NCBI GenBank assembly: GCA_003255025.1
Contig: QANY01013209.1
Location: forward strand, 496,001 to 560,000
Length of the DNA: 64,000 nucleotides
Source: Datisca glomerata
Lineage: Eukaryota; Streptophyta; Magnoliopsida; Cucurbitales; Datiscaceae
Reading direction: 5' to 3'
Of the stretch, positions 12,401 through 24,299 are shown in pieces. Below the pieces are notes generated by a model. The model did not search any database. It was not told where the DNA came from and worked only from the letters and a program-made list of their open reading frames with translations. The first letter of the stretch is position 1. Every line of letters begins with the position of its first letter. Both the position numbers and the translations under genes were made by a program.

Positions 12401-13008
12401 AGCAAGGCTAATCAATGTACGTTATTCAACTGCAACTTTACATGGAAATTTTACTGAAGCTACTCTTAGTTTTAAAAAAGCTTCACATCTGCAAAGCTAC
12501 TTGTTTGATTGGCTTCGGTGTTTTCCTGTTTGGTTACTTCTCTCTAGCACTGTAGCCATATCCAAAATCAAATGCTTTTGGTGACTTGAATTTTTTGCTG
12601 ATATATTTAATTGCCACAACTCATGGTAGACTGAAATTTGAGCACAAGTTATCTCATATGCTTTCAATTCAGCCCAAATATTATGATGGTGATTACAAGA
12701 AGATGCTGGATATTCTGGTGGGATGCAAGAACACTGGTTGCACTTTCCTTGTGGGTGGTCGAAACGTTGATGGGGTTTTCAGAGTACGTTTTCTTACTAG
12801 TTCTTTAGGAAACATGTCTTCATTTCTCGCTTCAGATATCTCCAACTGGAAAAAATGTTGATTTAATTCTTTATCATAAATGATTTGGCAGGTTCTTGGT
12901 GATTTTGACATTCCAGATCAGTTAAAAGACATGTTTATCTCAATACCTAAAGAAAAATTTTGTATGGACGTATCCTCCACGGAAATTCGGAAACGTCTTG
13001 GAATGTGA
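6452..13008 (+). CDS. CinA-like domain / nucleotidylyltransferase superfamily protein (At2g01220-like), 12 exons
   Basis: Exons: 6452-6541, 6648-6746, 6833-6917, 7380-7449, 8822-8882, 8967-9020, 9278-9434, 9527-9623, 11443-11552, 12310-12416, 12673-12783 and 12892-13008. All introns are GT-AG, and the spliced frame is open for 385 codons before TGA. The N-terminal half (about residues 1-170) looks like the CinA C-terminal domain (YLSGGASQ, PGASNTVLEAVVPYS, GVGFTGSLA). The C-terminal half is an HxGH nucleotidylyltransferase: LPGSFNPLHNGH (exon 8), GGGYPCFEISAVNADKPPLS (exon 9), VIGADTAARLIN (exon 10) and the closing SSTEIRKRLG, equivalent to the ISSTxxR motif. The architecture suggests NMN or pyridine-nucleotide chemistry, but the substrate is not established. 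The ATG is the first in frame, and MTDVWLRATV matches the family start as I remember it. Length fits the family (about 390 aa). Intron 4 (1.37 kb) and intron 8 (1.82 kb, carrying a MITE) are unusually long. Confidence 0.88.
7450..8821 (+). other. Long intron 4 of the nucleotidylyltransferase gene
   Basis: This 1,372-bp intron separates CinA-domain exons that are otherwise about 100-450 bp apart. It shows no coding motif on either strand. Two open stretches near 7580-7916 have no recognisable domain and poor codon structure. A segment at about 7800-8630 differs in texture from the T-rich flanks and may be an old insertion, but I see no terminal repeats or target duplication. Confidence 0.5.
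10564..11330. mobile_element. hAT-type non-autonomous element (MITE-like) in intron 8
   Basis: The element starts with CAATGTTTTAAAAGGC and ends with the exact reverse complement, GCCTTTTAAAACATTG, giving a 16-bp perfect terminal inverted repeat. It is flanked by an 8-bp direct duplication, CTCTACCG, at 10556-10563 and 11331-11338. An 8-bp duplication is the hallmark of hAT transposases. The subterminal zones hold many copies of the palindromic word gaggcttacgcctc (10570-10740 and 11255-11310), as expected for transposase-binding repeats. At 767 bp it has no transposase and is non-autonomous. It lies entirely within intron 8, so the host gene stays intact. Confidence 0.9.
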
Positions 13009-15137
13009 ATCACATCGCGGCTTCTCACAGCATTCTTTAAGGTAAATTTATTCTTTTACGCTTGGATGATTTTTATAATTACAATTTGTATAGGCTTCTT
13101 ATACGGCTATAACTCACCTCATTTTAACAGACCTACTAAATGCTAATGATATTAGAACGGGGATAAAATAAGAGCAAGTTTAAAACTAATTGTAGCCATT
13201 TTTTAAAACGATCAACATAAATTCAGATACTTACTGAGTAGACTGCGTTAACTTGACAAATTCTTAACTCTAGCTGCTTACACAATTGTTTTTGGCATTT
13301 GATATTATTTTCTTTCTGATATATTTATTTGTGAAATTGACATAAAATACTAATAAAAGTAGGACTTGAGATATTACAGTGGTCTTGACCCTAAAAAAGA
13401 TAATAGAGTAGAAGTTAAGGCATGATTGGTCAGTGTTTTTATTTAATTTCTCTCTTTTTTAAATCAAGAATTGACCAAAAACAAGTTTACCAATTGTGTA
13501 TTGCTTATAGTTTCAAAAAAAGAAAATGTGATTCTTATTTTAACTAATGTTGAAAACTGTTATTAAACAAGTTGTTAGAAGATCTATACTTGAACGTTTC
13601 TTGAATATTACCACCAAATTCATTTTAATATATCAAAAAATATTTAGAACAAGAATGGTAACCGCTCCACATATCTCTTTCGGAACGAGCCTTAACTGAC
13701 GCTGCTGCTACTGGTCTCAACACAGTTTCCCTAGTTTTTAAGAACTTTTCAAATCCTATCTTAGTTTGGTAGGTATTGCTCAATTCTTTTAAATGGCTTG
13801 AAATTTAAAAGCACTCAAACATCTCCAAGTACCAAACTATTGTAGTCAAAGATTCTTTGGCTACGTGCAACTTAAGATGTCATGGCCTTCGGCTTTTATG
13901 ACAAGTTGGATACAATATTGGCCTCTCTGCCATAAAGTTTAAGCTTTTAACATTACAGAAAAATGCAAGAAAATAAATACTAGGTAGCATCTTGTTTCTT
14001 GACACTCTTTTTTGTACAAGATGAATGCATGGCTATATTAGATTCCATCCTACAGAGATTTTCAAAAGATAATAGTACTGAGCACAATAATGTCAAATAA
14101 AATTACTTAAGAAGTCTACTTTCAAATTGTTTAATAATTGTAGGTTAGAGTTATATTTTTCTATTTCTCTTTTATAAAAATTTATAATGTAATTTTGATA
14201 AAAAAAATTGTTTAATGATTATTTTTGAGAGGGAGAGGAGTGGATTTTCTAATTTAGAACGATAAAAATGATTTTGTATCGTGAACAACAAATGCTCAGC
14301 AATCAATAAGCATGCTCATGAATGGAAAAAATAAAAGAACGCTCATCCAATCATCTTCAGAAACCACAAAGCATGCGAGATCCCTTAATGGTTTGTTATT
14401 TAACACGAGGGATCATATTTTGAGAATTTACACCATTAAGTTTAATCTGATGGTACAATGTACTTTTTAATTTCATACAAAACTTTTTTTAGTTTTTTTT
14501 TAAATTTAATTTTGTTTGTTAGATAAAATAAACCATCAAATTTTTGTGGTTCGTCTCAGACTTAAAATAGTTCTCTTGCGCTCTCTCTCTACTTTCAATG
14601 GTCTATATTTAATCAGCACAAACTTAAAAAAAAATAAAGAAATTTTATTTTATGCGATAACTGTTAACCATTGAAAATGAAATGAATAGTGCAGTTTTAA
14701 TACACGTACCTCATATTTTTGTCCAGAGAATCCCTGTCAAGAAATAGTAACCCCAAATCATTAAGAATTAAGAATTAAGAATAGGGGATGTACGCATGAT
14801 TCCAAAGTAGCTTGGCTTTCTCTTAAGATCTTTGACCATTGACCAGTGAAGATTTAAGATATTGAATTGATTACAATTTGATTGACCTAATTAGGTTATC
14901 ATTATCAAGCAACTTTCGAAGTAAGAAATTTCACGGAGGAATAAGCAATCATCGAAGATTGAAAGGTCACAACAATGGTTGATAAAGATGATTAAATACT
15001 TAACTCTAATTTTTAACTCTAATATTTTTGAAACTTGATTTTATATGGAGAAGCTTATCCTAATTATTAACTCTTAAGTCAAGTTGGTTTAAAACCACTT
15101 ACAATCAAACTCGTATCCTTATCAACTAGGTTAGCAA

Positions 15138-15156
15138 TATATATATATATATATAG
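15138..15156. repeat. (AT)n microsatellite
   Basis: An uninterrupted run of about nine AT dinucleotides in intergenic DNA. It is likely length-variable. Confidence 0.85.
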
Positions 15157-16138
15157 GTAAGAAAGAAAAATCAAAATTAATGCAGCTCTGATAATTCTCT
15201 ATTATATTTTGAAACAATATCAGCCATTACATTTATCTTTCTACTAACCCAAGTCAAACACACATTGTTTGCAAATCCTTGATTAAATTTTGTAGGCATT
15301 TTGATTAATTTTTCTATCTAGTAACCGGCCTAAAAAAATGTCAAAATCTAAAAGGTTAATTCAGACGTTTAGGATTGTCTCAAACATGACACACTAGGCA
15401 TTTCGTCATATCACTTAGCCGAATGGCATTCATCAACCTCTAAAGCATTTTAAATTTTTTTTGGGGCTTTTAACCAAGCTTTTCTGGTAATTAATTTGGT
15501 AAATGGTCAACCATTTCAATCAAGATATGTTAAACAAGATCACATAATTATGTTAAACAAGATCATATAATTGGTGAGGCCGTAACATCTATTGTTGAGT
15601 TGTACGTTAAATAGAAACTGAAGTGAACTAAAAAAATGTTCATGATCATTTTAAATTGGCGGATTAAAATAATAGTTAAGCGTAATTAATGTTAACGAAA
15701 ATACCAAAAATTTGTTTCTTTATGATGTGAGATGAGTTCCTTCTATAATGAAATCCTCAAGCAATATTCTACATGATAATTTTTGTATGATAACTAGAAA
15801 ACATGAAAAGGTACCAAGTAAAGCTAAAAGTAAAGTTAATGGACATTCTTAGAACACATTTTTCTTCAAAACTCTTAGGGTTTGTTTGTTAGTATTTACG
15901 ATAAAAAGTGTTTTTTACATTGAAATATAATATTTTAGTTCATAATTATATTATATATATTTTTAAGAACCATTTACATATATTTTATAGCATTCATGTG
16001 TATGTAGAAATATTTTAAGAAATATTAGAGTATGGTATTTTCTTGTAAAAGTGTTTCCACAAACTAAAATGTGTCTTAAACAATAACGTTTGTCAAATAC
16101 ATGTAACTGAAAGTAACATTTTTAATACATTAAAGTGA

Positions 16139-16285
16139 TCACTCCCTCCATCAATCGGTGTGAGTTTCTTGGGTGAAGTGCTCCCAAGTTCACCTTAATT
16201 TTATAACATGATAGAAAAATTTATGATATCATCATGGTAAATGTGATCCCTTCCTCCATCAGTCGGTGTGAGTTTCATTTCGCTT
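16139..16285. repeat. Imperfect direct duplication of a ~30-bp block
   Basis: The block gatcactccctccatcaatcggtgtgagttt (shown here only by its core, ccatcaatcggtgtgag) at about 16137-16167 recurs at about 16249-16279 with a few changes (ccatcagtcggtgtgag). The spacing is about 112 bp. It could be a two-copy tandem duplication or part of a decayed transposon. Confidence 0.5.
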
Positions 16286-17157
16286 CTTATAGCTCAACAT
16301 TGCCCTTGGTCACTTTAGCTCCTCTATCAATTCCGATAAAATTTATAAACGAAATTGATAAAAAAAAAAATTTCCATAATTTATAATCCAAAAATATAAT
16401 ACGAAGATCCTAATTTTTAGCAAACTTAAAGTGTCTTTGGGGTTAGTCTAAAAGTGTAAATTAAAAAAAGAGAAAAAGGCTTAAAGGGGTTAAAACAAAG
16501 TGGCGTAATGTACGCTAAGCCCTTACTTTGAGAATCGCATGATAAGATGCGCCACTCCCAATTACTTTTAAGTGAAATTGACAAAAGATTCAATTCCAAA
16601 GCTCAATGGCACTTCCCTGTTTCTTGCATGTGTGTTCCCATGTAATATGTATGGAGCTTCCAAGAAAAAAATTCTTCTTTTTGCATGAATTATATTGGTC
16701 ATCAAGTCTAGTCTATTCTACTGATAATATTGTTTACGTTTTTGACCTAAAATTTAAAAAAAGTCTCAAATTGTTAAGTTTAGATGTAAATTAATAAATA
16801 AAGTTACTCAAGTGGTTAAAAATTACTTTTTTTTATTTGACGTATATATTTTCAAGTCAAATCATATTTTTATGATGAGTTCAATGTCTTATTAAACAAT
16901 AAATGAGCCTAGAGTAACAATATTATCATACTGTTATACGATTGATTTGTTGAGTTGTGAGCGTATGTCATAAATGAGTAATAAATGATTCCGTCAAAAT
17001 TGAAATCTACTTTTATGGGAAAAAGTTTAGAAGAGTAGTAGTAAAAAATATAATTTCACTATCAACCTCATCTATATAATATCAATGGTAGATTTTTTTT
17101 CCAAAAAAAAACTATTAAAAAAGAGAACATTTAGGATGTCTTTGTTAGACCCTCTTC

Positions 17158-17165
17158 TATAAATA
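17158..17165 (+). promoter_or_regulatory. TATA box of the lipid-transfer protein gene
   Basis: TATAAATA lies 76 bp upstream of the start codon at 17234, the usual distance for a plant TATA box with a leader of roughly 40-50 nt. The leader is A/C-rich (ccaccaaacttccacatatcc), as is typical of highly expressed small secreted proteins. Confidence 0.75.
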
Positions 17166-17233
17166 CCCATTAAATGAAGACTATAACCACCAAACTTCCA
17201 CATATCCTACATCACTTATTCAAGTAGAAGATC

Positions 17234-17515
17234 ATGAAGATGTCGAGCATAGCATTCATTATACTATTTGTTCTTCTCTTTGAAGGAACAACCAATGTGT
17301 CAATGGCAACCACTTGTGACCCAATGGAGCTTAGCCCTTGTGCAACTGCAATCACATCCTCAAGTGCACCAACTTCAATATGTTGTAGCAAATTGAAGGA
17401 GCAAAGGCCTTGTCTTTGCCAATATGTGAAGAACCCTAATCTTCATAAGCTCGTTAACTCTCCCAATGCCAAGAAAGTTGCTGATACTTGTGGTAGTCCA
17501 TTTCCCACTTGCTAA
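17234..17515 (+). CDS. Type 2 non-specific lipid-transfer protein (nsLTP2), precursor
   Basis: A single-exon gene of 93 codons. Residues 1-25 form a signal peptide with a hydrophobic core (IAFIILFVLLF) ending in SMA, so the protein should be secreted to the apoplast. The predicted mature form is 68 residues, the expected size of the 7-kDa class. Eight cysteines (residues 28, 36, 50, 51, 60, 62, 86 and 93) have the spacing C-X7-C-X13-CC-X8-CXC-X23-C-X6-C, diagnostic of type 2 nsLTPs: four disulfides around a lipid-binding cavity. KLKEQRPCLCQYVKNPNL and VNSPNAKKVADTCG are strongly family-like. Family roles are cuticle or suberin lipid transport and defence; the exact ligand is not known from sequence. 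The first ATG is used, although a second Met at residue 3 is also possible. It stands alone between two repeat-rich stretches. Confidence 0.95.
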   Translation: MKMSSIAFIILFVLLFEGTTNVSMATTCDPMELSPCATAITSSSAPTSICCSKLKEQRPCLCQYVKNPNLHKLVNSPNAKKVADTCGSPFPTC

Positions 17516-19702
17516 AACTCTTTGATCAAGAGTATTATTAGAAATATCTTCTCATATCTATGTTTTCAGCCAACTTGTCACTATTTATGAGGGTCTATGG
17601 TATAGATTAATTTCGATGAATTGTGTTTTAGTCCCCTGTAACATTGATCTATTTCAATTTAGCCTCTATACTCCTAATTTTCTTAATTTAGTATTTCTTC
17701 ATTTCCTTCTGTTTTAAGGTAGCCCTTCAATCACATTTTGTCAACTGCACTTAAAAAACCTCTATTTGTGCCAAAAACTTTGTACAAATTAAGCGTATCA
17801 TTTTTGTTAGTAGGATAAGAATATTTACACTTAAATAAATCGACATATTGACACTGACTAAATAAGAAAGAGACATATTAATGATAAGCGTAAGACTTTT
17901 TGTCTGTTGTACTGGTTTATTAAGCAAAGTTAATAGGGATAATGACTATCTTGAAATGTGAAATAAAAAGTATGACCCGAAAATTGAGAAAAATAAATTA
18001 AAACTGGGAGCAAAATATAAGGAGTCAATTTTTTTATGCATTTAATATATTTATGGAATGGCTTTTTTTAGAAGAAATAAATTTCATTTCATTTGAAATC
18101 AAGTAAACTAAAATTAGAAAAAAATAAAGTTCGGAATTTTGAGATCAGAAAAGGTAAAAGCCAGGAAAATAAATCAATGGAACCATAAAAGTTCATTGAC
18201 GAACAAAAATGAAAAATTGAGCTTCGTTGGAGACAACTCCTCACCATTCGAACTGGCTGTTCTGACTGTGATATAAGGTTCTAGGAATCATATTTAGCAT
18301 TGAGAAGTTATCATGGTGGAAAGAAAATGTTAATGTTTGAAGGTCTTTTTTTTTAACTTCAAAAATTGAATCTTTAAAGCTTTTTGTACTTGTTTGAGAC
18401 ACTATAAGCTAAATTAGGTAATGCTATTAATTATAATAATGATGTTTTTTTATTTCTTTAATCTATAATAAATGTAAATGAGGTTAAATGGGGAGAAATA
18501 ATTTTAGAAAAAAATTGCTCATACTTTTTTATGAAATTCTATAATTATCTTTCATAAATCTTAAGATTAAATATTAACATTTTTTAATTAAATTATATTA
18601 CAAACAATTGTATAACTTAAATTCAATTTATATGAAATGGAAAAAGACGTATGAATAAAGTTTGAAATGAATGAATCAAATGTAAATTTATTAATTTAAA
18701 CATACAATTATAACAAATAAAATTTGAATCATTTATATATTTAAATGAGATATAAAATATATTTATGAACTCTATAAACAACAATACTCTATGTAATTTA
18801 TTTATGAACATATATACGTAATTTTTCATCTTCTAGAATATTACATTAATAGAATTTTTATTATTTAATTTATAGCGTGTAACACACCTCTTAAAAATTA
18901 TATCAAAAAATATTGTTCAAACGAATATATCAATATCATAATTTAACATACTCATAAAATATTATGTCAAAACCATGTGCATCGTACGTGCAAGTAAACG
19001 AGTCCTATAAATATAACTTAAAAGGATATACTTTTAATTTCTCTATTTACCATTTAAGCCCCTAAAATATATCTATAAACTAGATATCCACTTATTTCTT
19101 CATTTAGTTCATTCATATAATAGATTTTTTTAAATAGTTTACAAACTAAATAGTGTTACAATATTGTGCAAGTATAAACATGAATATCCTTAAATATTAA
19201 TTTTGAGATCCTTTTCTGTAAAAAAATATTTATTTCTCAGTTAATAAATTTGTGTTCTTTAGTAATTTATAAAATTTATATTATGTAATACTTATTTTAT
19301 TAAAAATATAAAAATTTATATAAAAGAATTTAGGGAAAGCATTGATATAATTTCCAAGAATCTATTAATGCCATAATCATTTCTTAAGAATGTGACAATA
19401 GATGAAATATATTTAAATTTATTTTCTGTAATACTCAAAAAGTAATATTATATAGTATAATTTCAAGCATTTTTTTTTAGTTTAACACGCCTTACTTTAT
19501 CTGTACTATCTTCAGGCACTAAAACTTCTAACATACACAATACCTAAAATTTATATTCTTATATTTCAAATGAGTCATTTCATAACTTGTTATACATATA
19601 ACATACAAGGTATGTTGTTTACTGAGTGTCTCATTTTATTTAACGAGGGGTTGATTGATACATTATTTAATTCAATGTCAAATATAAACTCAAATTCATA
19701 AA
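17516..19702. other. AT-rich intergenic region
   Basis: After a short 3' UTR for the lipid-transfer gene the sequence is extremely AT-rich (especially 18400-19500). There are no open frames with codon structure and no paired transposon ends. I see nothing further that can be supported. Confidence 0.6.
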
Positions 19703-19738
19703 TATTAAAAAGGGTTAATATCATAAAACACATCTGTA

Positions 19739-20085
19739 CTTTGACAAAAATCACTTTACCCCTTAATTTTTAACTTCTTCCCTATTGGTCCCTAAAATTT
19801 CTTCATCCATCAAAAACCCCCAACCCGAAATATCGGATCAAATGCAGTTTAATATGTCATGTGCCGTGCTGTGATAAATAAATTCGCATTATACCCCTCC
19901 CATTATCGATGAAATAACCCCCTATACTTTGACCCCAAATCATTTTATAGTTTATCCCCCAAAATTTTTAGCTCTTCTTCTCCATCCATAAATAAACCTC
20001 TTTGACCCAAAAGATCAGACTAATTTTGTTTAATATGTCACATGTCGTGCACATGATCAAAAAAATTCCCATTATACTCCTCCTT
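19739..20085. repeat. Duplicated subterminal block inside the Mutator-type element
   Basis: The subterminal sequence at about 19739-19900 (actttga, then aaatcactttaccc, catccat, cggatcaaatgcagtttaat) recurs at about 19926-20085 with substitutions. The left arm therefore carries two copies of the subterminal domain and the right arm carries one. Confidence 0.75.
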
Positions 20086-20319
20086 TCATCGAGCCCTTAC
20101 GTGAACATAGCTATGTAGGTATTTTGTTGAAGAATATTCTGAGTATTTTGTAAAGGATATGTTATGTAGGTATTTTGTAAAAAAATGGAAATGGGTTCAA
20201 ATTTTTGGGTGAAATTCTAGTTAAATATAAATTAAAACGACACTTATCACAGGTGTTAAGTGCTAGACCAGTGGCGTACGGCCTTCAATCCACTCATTTT
20301 TATTTATTTTGTATTAAAA

Positions 20320-20560
20320 AGTTAGATTTTAAGGATTTAATGAGACAATTTAGTGGGCATTTATCCTTAGAATGTTCTATTATACAAAATAAATTATGTT
20401 CGATAAATAAAAATCTAGTACCTAAAAGATAATTAATGATTTTTTTATTTTAATGATTCAATGAATAACTAAATGAACATTTTTGTTTACAATGTTTATT
20501 ATACAAAGCATGTATTCGATAAATAAAAATCTAGTATCTAAAAGATAACTAATGATTTTT
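20320..20560. repeat. Two-copy tandem repeat, ~115 bp
   Basis: The block ending gataaataaaaatctagtacc (about 20403-20423) followed by taaaagataattaatgat recurs at about 20518-20555 with few changes. The upstream parts (atgagacaat / atgaataact, gggcattt / gaacattt) align as well. It lies in the middle of the Mutator-type element. Confidence 0.65.
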
Positions 20561-21000
20561 AATGTGAGTTATGTATTCGTGTTAACTAGGAATTATTGTT
20601 GTTGTATAATAATAAGTCATGATTCAATTTTTCTTACATATATTTTTATAACATTATTTATTATGTCCGATATTTTTTTCGAAAAAGAATTAAGGAACAC
20701 CGAAATAGATTTTATTACTATGGAAAGAATAGCTCAATTTATTCATGAAGGAGAAAAATAAAGATGGATGAAAACTGAAACTGAACCTTGAAGAGATGAG
20801 TTTCGAACCGCTGCTGAATCTGGAGGAGAATTTGTTAAATTTTTGACAAATCAATGAAGATGGAGAAGCAATTGTGGCTGAATTTGGATGAAAAGAATCG
20901 TGGGTATGGGTAGCACATAAGGTTAAAGATAAGGGTAATATGAGAAAAAATAGCCAAGTGCCGAATTAACAGGCTTTTGATGGTGGGGGGGGGGGGGGGG

Positions 21001-21011
21001 NNNNNNNNNNN
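21001..21011. other. Assembly gap inside a poly-G run
   Basis: Eleven Ns are flanked by runs of G on both sides. The equivalent place in the other inverted arm of the element reads as a short C run, so the real sequence is probably a modest G tract rather than long missing DNA. Confidence 0.9.
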
Positions 21012-21390
21012 GGGGGTTGATGGAGAAACTTTAGAGACCAGTAGGAAATGAGTTAAAATTTAAGGACGTAAAGTGATTTTGGGTCAAAGTGCATGGGGGT
21101 TCTAAGATATTAACCCTATTAAAAATTCTCTCTTATTTTACTGTGAAGAAAAAAATAAATATAAATCAATAAAAAATAGATTTATCATGTGTAAAGCACA
21201 ATGTTTGTAATAGTTTTAAGAAATGATATTTTTTGTCACATTATATGAATTTTAATCAACATTATCACCTTCTTTAAAATTAAGGGTCCGCGTTATTTCC
21301 CAAAGGCGGAGATGTTTTAAGAAATAAAATAAAGTAGCAAATGAATGTCAATCCAATAACATAGAATTTTCGGATTAGCGATGATAAAGT

Positions 21391-21969
21391 TGTACACGTA
21401 AAATTTCACATGACACGTGATAAAATCTAGACCGAAGACACCATCGAAGAAAAGATAGAGCGAGAACCGTATGATTAACTAGGCGGTTATGAAGAATAGA
21501 CCAATCAGACGAAAGTACATGGATTGTCATATGGCAATCCAAAGAGAAGCTAATAAAGACTATTAGATTGATCAAACGATAAAGATTTACTTATATCAAT
21601 GTTGATAAACAAGATCTTCGAAGAATATTCTGTTGATCCAATTTTCAAATAAAATTAGATAAGTTGTATCGGATTATATGAAAGCTTATAAATAGAGGCA
21701 ATATATAACTCCAAACAGAAGAAAATAACTCTCAGCACCCATAAAAAACAAGTTGAATGTGTAGCTTGCATTAGCATTGTAAACCCTTTCTCCATAATGA
21801 AATACTATCAAAGTCTCTCCCGTGATTTTTCTTCCATTTTAAAGGTTTTCCACATAAATCATGTGTATTTATTCTCTCATTCTCTTTCTAAATTATTCTC
21901 TTGATTTTCATATTATGATGTAGGAAATTCACGACCAATTATCAAAGACCGTGAATTTTTTTCCTTACA
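21391..21969 (+). repeat. 5' LTR of the non-autonomous element
   Basis: 579 bp, TGTACA...TTACA. A TATA motif (cttataaatagaggc, about 21686-21700) gives a plausible transcription start just downstream, followed by aataaa-like signals near 21790. It matches the right LTR along its length with scattered substitutions and a small insertion in the right copy (a duplicated tctctaaat block near 27490-27520). Confidence 0.88.
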
Positions 21970-22199
21970 TTTTGTGCTTTCATTGAGAGATGAGAAAAAA
22001 ACTCAAGAAATCCCTTCCCAAAATGCTTTCGACAACGGGTACAAAAGCCGGAACAAAATCAGGAGCATGGACGGGTATGGAAATGAATTGGAAGTCAAAA
22101 CAGAAAGGGCATGGCAATGGAACCGGAAGTGAAGAGCGGTAAACTCGTTCATATTCGATTGGTTTATTTCTTTTGTGCAATTATTATTTAAAAAAATTA

Positions 22200-23060
22200 T
22201 TAACTTTATTCGTGGAATCGAATCTGAAAAATTGTGGTAACGGACGCCTCAGTCATCACCAACTGTGAGGGGAAGCATCGCCACCAATGAAACGTCACCG
22301 TCGCGGAAGCTTCAACCCAAAAAAAATAAGGAAAAGGCGATAAAGAATAGCCGTCGACACACCCATTGGCCTCGCCACAACGACGGCAGGCCAGATCCGA
22401 AGCAGAAACCGCAGGAGCAACTAGCAACACGTCCACGACTCACCCACGACGATATCAGGTCTTATCCAGACGAAGATGGTCCTCGGATACAATGGAGGAG
22501 CCGCTGAGACCCNNNNCCCCCCCCCCCCCCCCACCCCCCAAATTCTAAATATTTGATTCTTAGAAAAGATTTAGACGAGGATTCCCGACCGTTTGAAGAC
22601 TTTTCGGCCTGAAACAGTCATCAGATGATGATGAACGTGCCACCACAGATGGAGGTCATCATCCTGACCCAAGTCTAGGCTCGACCCGCGTCAGGCCAAT
22701 TTCTTGGCCCACTGATTATGGGCCAAATCATCTTCCAATTCCCTAGCGAGGGCTCATGAGATGATGAACTAGGCCGATGAAAAAAGGCCAGCGCACGCAA
22801 CCTCGAAGGAGAGCATAACCCATTCGTGGCCCGTAAATCGCGCTCCACCCAATGTCGACCCGTAACTTGCTAATGACTGCGAACGACCCGCGAGTGACCC
22901 GTTCCTTGTCACCCTTCAGCCTACAGCCTTTAGGCCAAGCAGTCTTCGGGCCTCATGTGATCTTCATGCCCACTTGACAGATTTCATTCATGGACTTGCA
23001 ATGCTTTCATGAATTTTTCAAAATTCAGCCACGACGGTACTATCGATTTTCAGACGCACG
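22200..23060 (+). other. GC-richer 5' interior of the non-autonomous element
   Basis: This part is much richer in GC than its surroundings. It contains short open stretches (22265-22507 and an overlapping one to 22548) rich in R, K, P and Q, possibly the decayed relic of a gag leader or simply a structured packaging region. No zinc knuckle or capsid motif can be read. The frame is interrupted by four Ns in a C run at 22513-22516. Confidence 0.35.
22513..22516. other. Assembly gap next to a poly-C run
   Basis: Four Ns are followed by a long C run. This is the second of three gaps in the window and, like the others, lies at a G/C homopolymer. Confidence 0.9.
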
Positions 23061-23078
23061 GGTTGCCTAATGCAAACA

Positions 23079-23945
23079 AACGAAGGATATCAAATTACAA
23101 GCTAAGTATTTATTTTTAAATTATTGCTTTGCCTTTTAAATACATATATTATCTGTTAAAAAAATGAATAGTTGCATGAGCATATCGTATAATGTCTTGA
23201 AATATATTCACACAATCATTCAAACATATTAAATTAGAGAAATTAATTCTATACTAATTGTGTAGGGCATAGTTAACTAGCTCCCTATGTTTAAATTTTA
23301 CCATGTTTTGATGTAATTATCAAAATTACATTTATCCTGTTTGGGTCATTTATCTTGATAAAATTCATAGCTTGACCCTATTATGGATATCATGAATTTT
23401 TCAATATTGTAAACCATATTCAAATCGATTTGATGCACGATGAATGAATTTTTGAATTTTAAATTTTAATTCAAGTTTTGAATTTAAGCTCATCTCAAGC
23501 TTAAAAAAATAAGAAAATAAAAAAGAAATTTTTCATGATAAATGAATAGAAACATAGAATTTGATATATATATTTTCGAAGATTTTCACTTCCCTTTTCT
23601 TTATACAAAACTGCAGGAAAATAAGAGATGAACGAGCAATGAAACGATGACTTGCAAAATAATTTCACAATGAAAATGCACAATGAATGGATGCAGACCG
23701 TGAGCGGAAAATAGAAGCCCCAGACCAAAAGTTCCAAAAGTGCAAATCCCCTAAACCGAAACCAGGAATGAAGGGGCATGAAGGTAAAGTGGAAAAATGA
23801 CGGACGAGAGGCGGCCAACAAAATTAAGAACTTGCATATGACATTTACAAAAATACATTGAACTCAAAGCTAAGTATTCACCTTTTTAATTACTTTGCTT
23901 CTCTTAAATATGTCGTTTTATCTATTAAAAATATGAGTTTATTAT
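23079..23945. repeat. Pair of ~90-bp direct repeats, 775 bp apart
   Basis: The block around 23095-23170 (aagctaagtattta, tttaaattattgctttgcc, tatctgttaaaaa) recurs around 23868-23940 (aagctaagtattca, tttaattactttgctt, tatctattaaaaa). It sits inside the non-autonomous element and suggests a large internal duplication or a nested insertion scar. The segment between them shows no coding signal. Confidence 0.55.
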
Positions 23946-24299
23946 CTTATGCATAATCTCGAAAATTGAAGTGCATATTATCATGTATTAGTATAAATCA
24001 CATTTATAAAACTTGGATCGGCTAGTATACACATATGATAGTTCAACCAAATAAACATTAGCATGACACCATCTTGTAATCGAGTATCATGTAAATAATT
24101 TATCATACCAAACATAAATTGATTTCAATTTTTAAATATTATCAAACTGGAATATTTTATTTTTAGATCGTGCATCTAACTAGACACTAAAAATAGTGTA
24201 TTTAACTCGACCAACTTAACGCTCGATCATCTTACCAGGATGGTCTTTGACGTACATTACATTTCAATCAGATTCAGTTTTTAAAATGTACTGAATGAA

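Larger units (their letters stand above)
13009..17157. other. Intergenic region between the nucleotidylyltransferase gene and the lipid-transfer gene
   Basis: The first 200-300 bp are presumably the 3' UTR of the upstream gene. The rest is AT-rich with no coding signal on either strand. Small landmarks are a triplicated AAGAATT run at 14761-14780, an (AT)n run at 15138-15156 and a duplicated block containing atcggtgtgagttt at about 16150 and 16262. I found no transposon ends here. Confidence 0.55.
19712..21116. mobile_element. Mutator-type non-autonomous element with long inverted ends
   Basis: The element begins GGGTTAATATC and ends GATATTAACCC. The two ends are inverted copies over roughly 110 bp (compare 19712-19830 with the reverse of 21000-21116), imperfect but clear through actttga, aaatcactttac, ttaactt and ggtccctaaa. 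A perfect 9-bp target duplication, TATTAAAAA, lies at 19703-19711 and 21117-21125. Long inverted ends with a 9-bp duplication define Mutator-like elements. No transposase is visible, so it is non-autonomous. The interior holds two tandem duplications and an assembly gap at 21001-21011. Confidence 0.9.

Noticed and set aside
22265..22548. Overlapping frames rich in R, K, P and Q, possibly a gag protein
   Set aside because: They overlap each other in two frames, are cut by a gap and lack a capsid or zinc-knuckle motif.
23501..23821. Minus-strand frame of 106 codons, hydrophobic
   Set aside because: It lies inside the non-autonomous LTR element, has no homology that I recognise, and its F/L/S bias follows from the purine-rich opposite strand.
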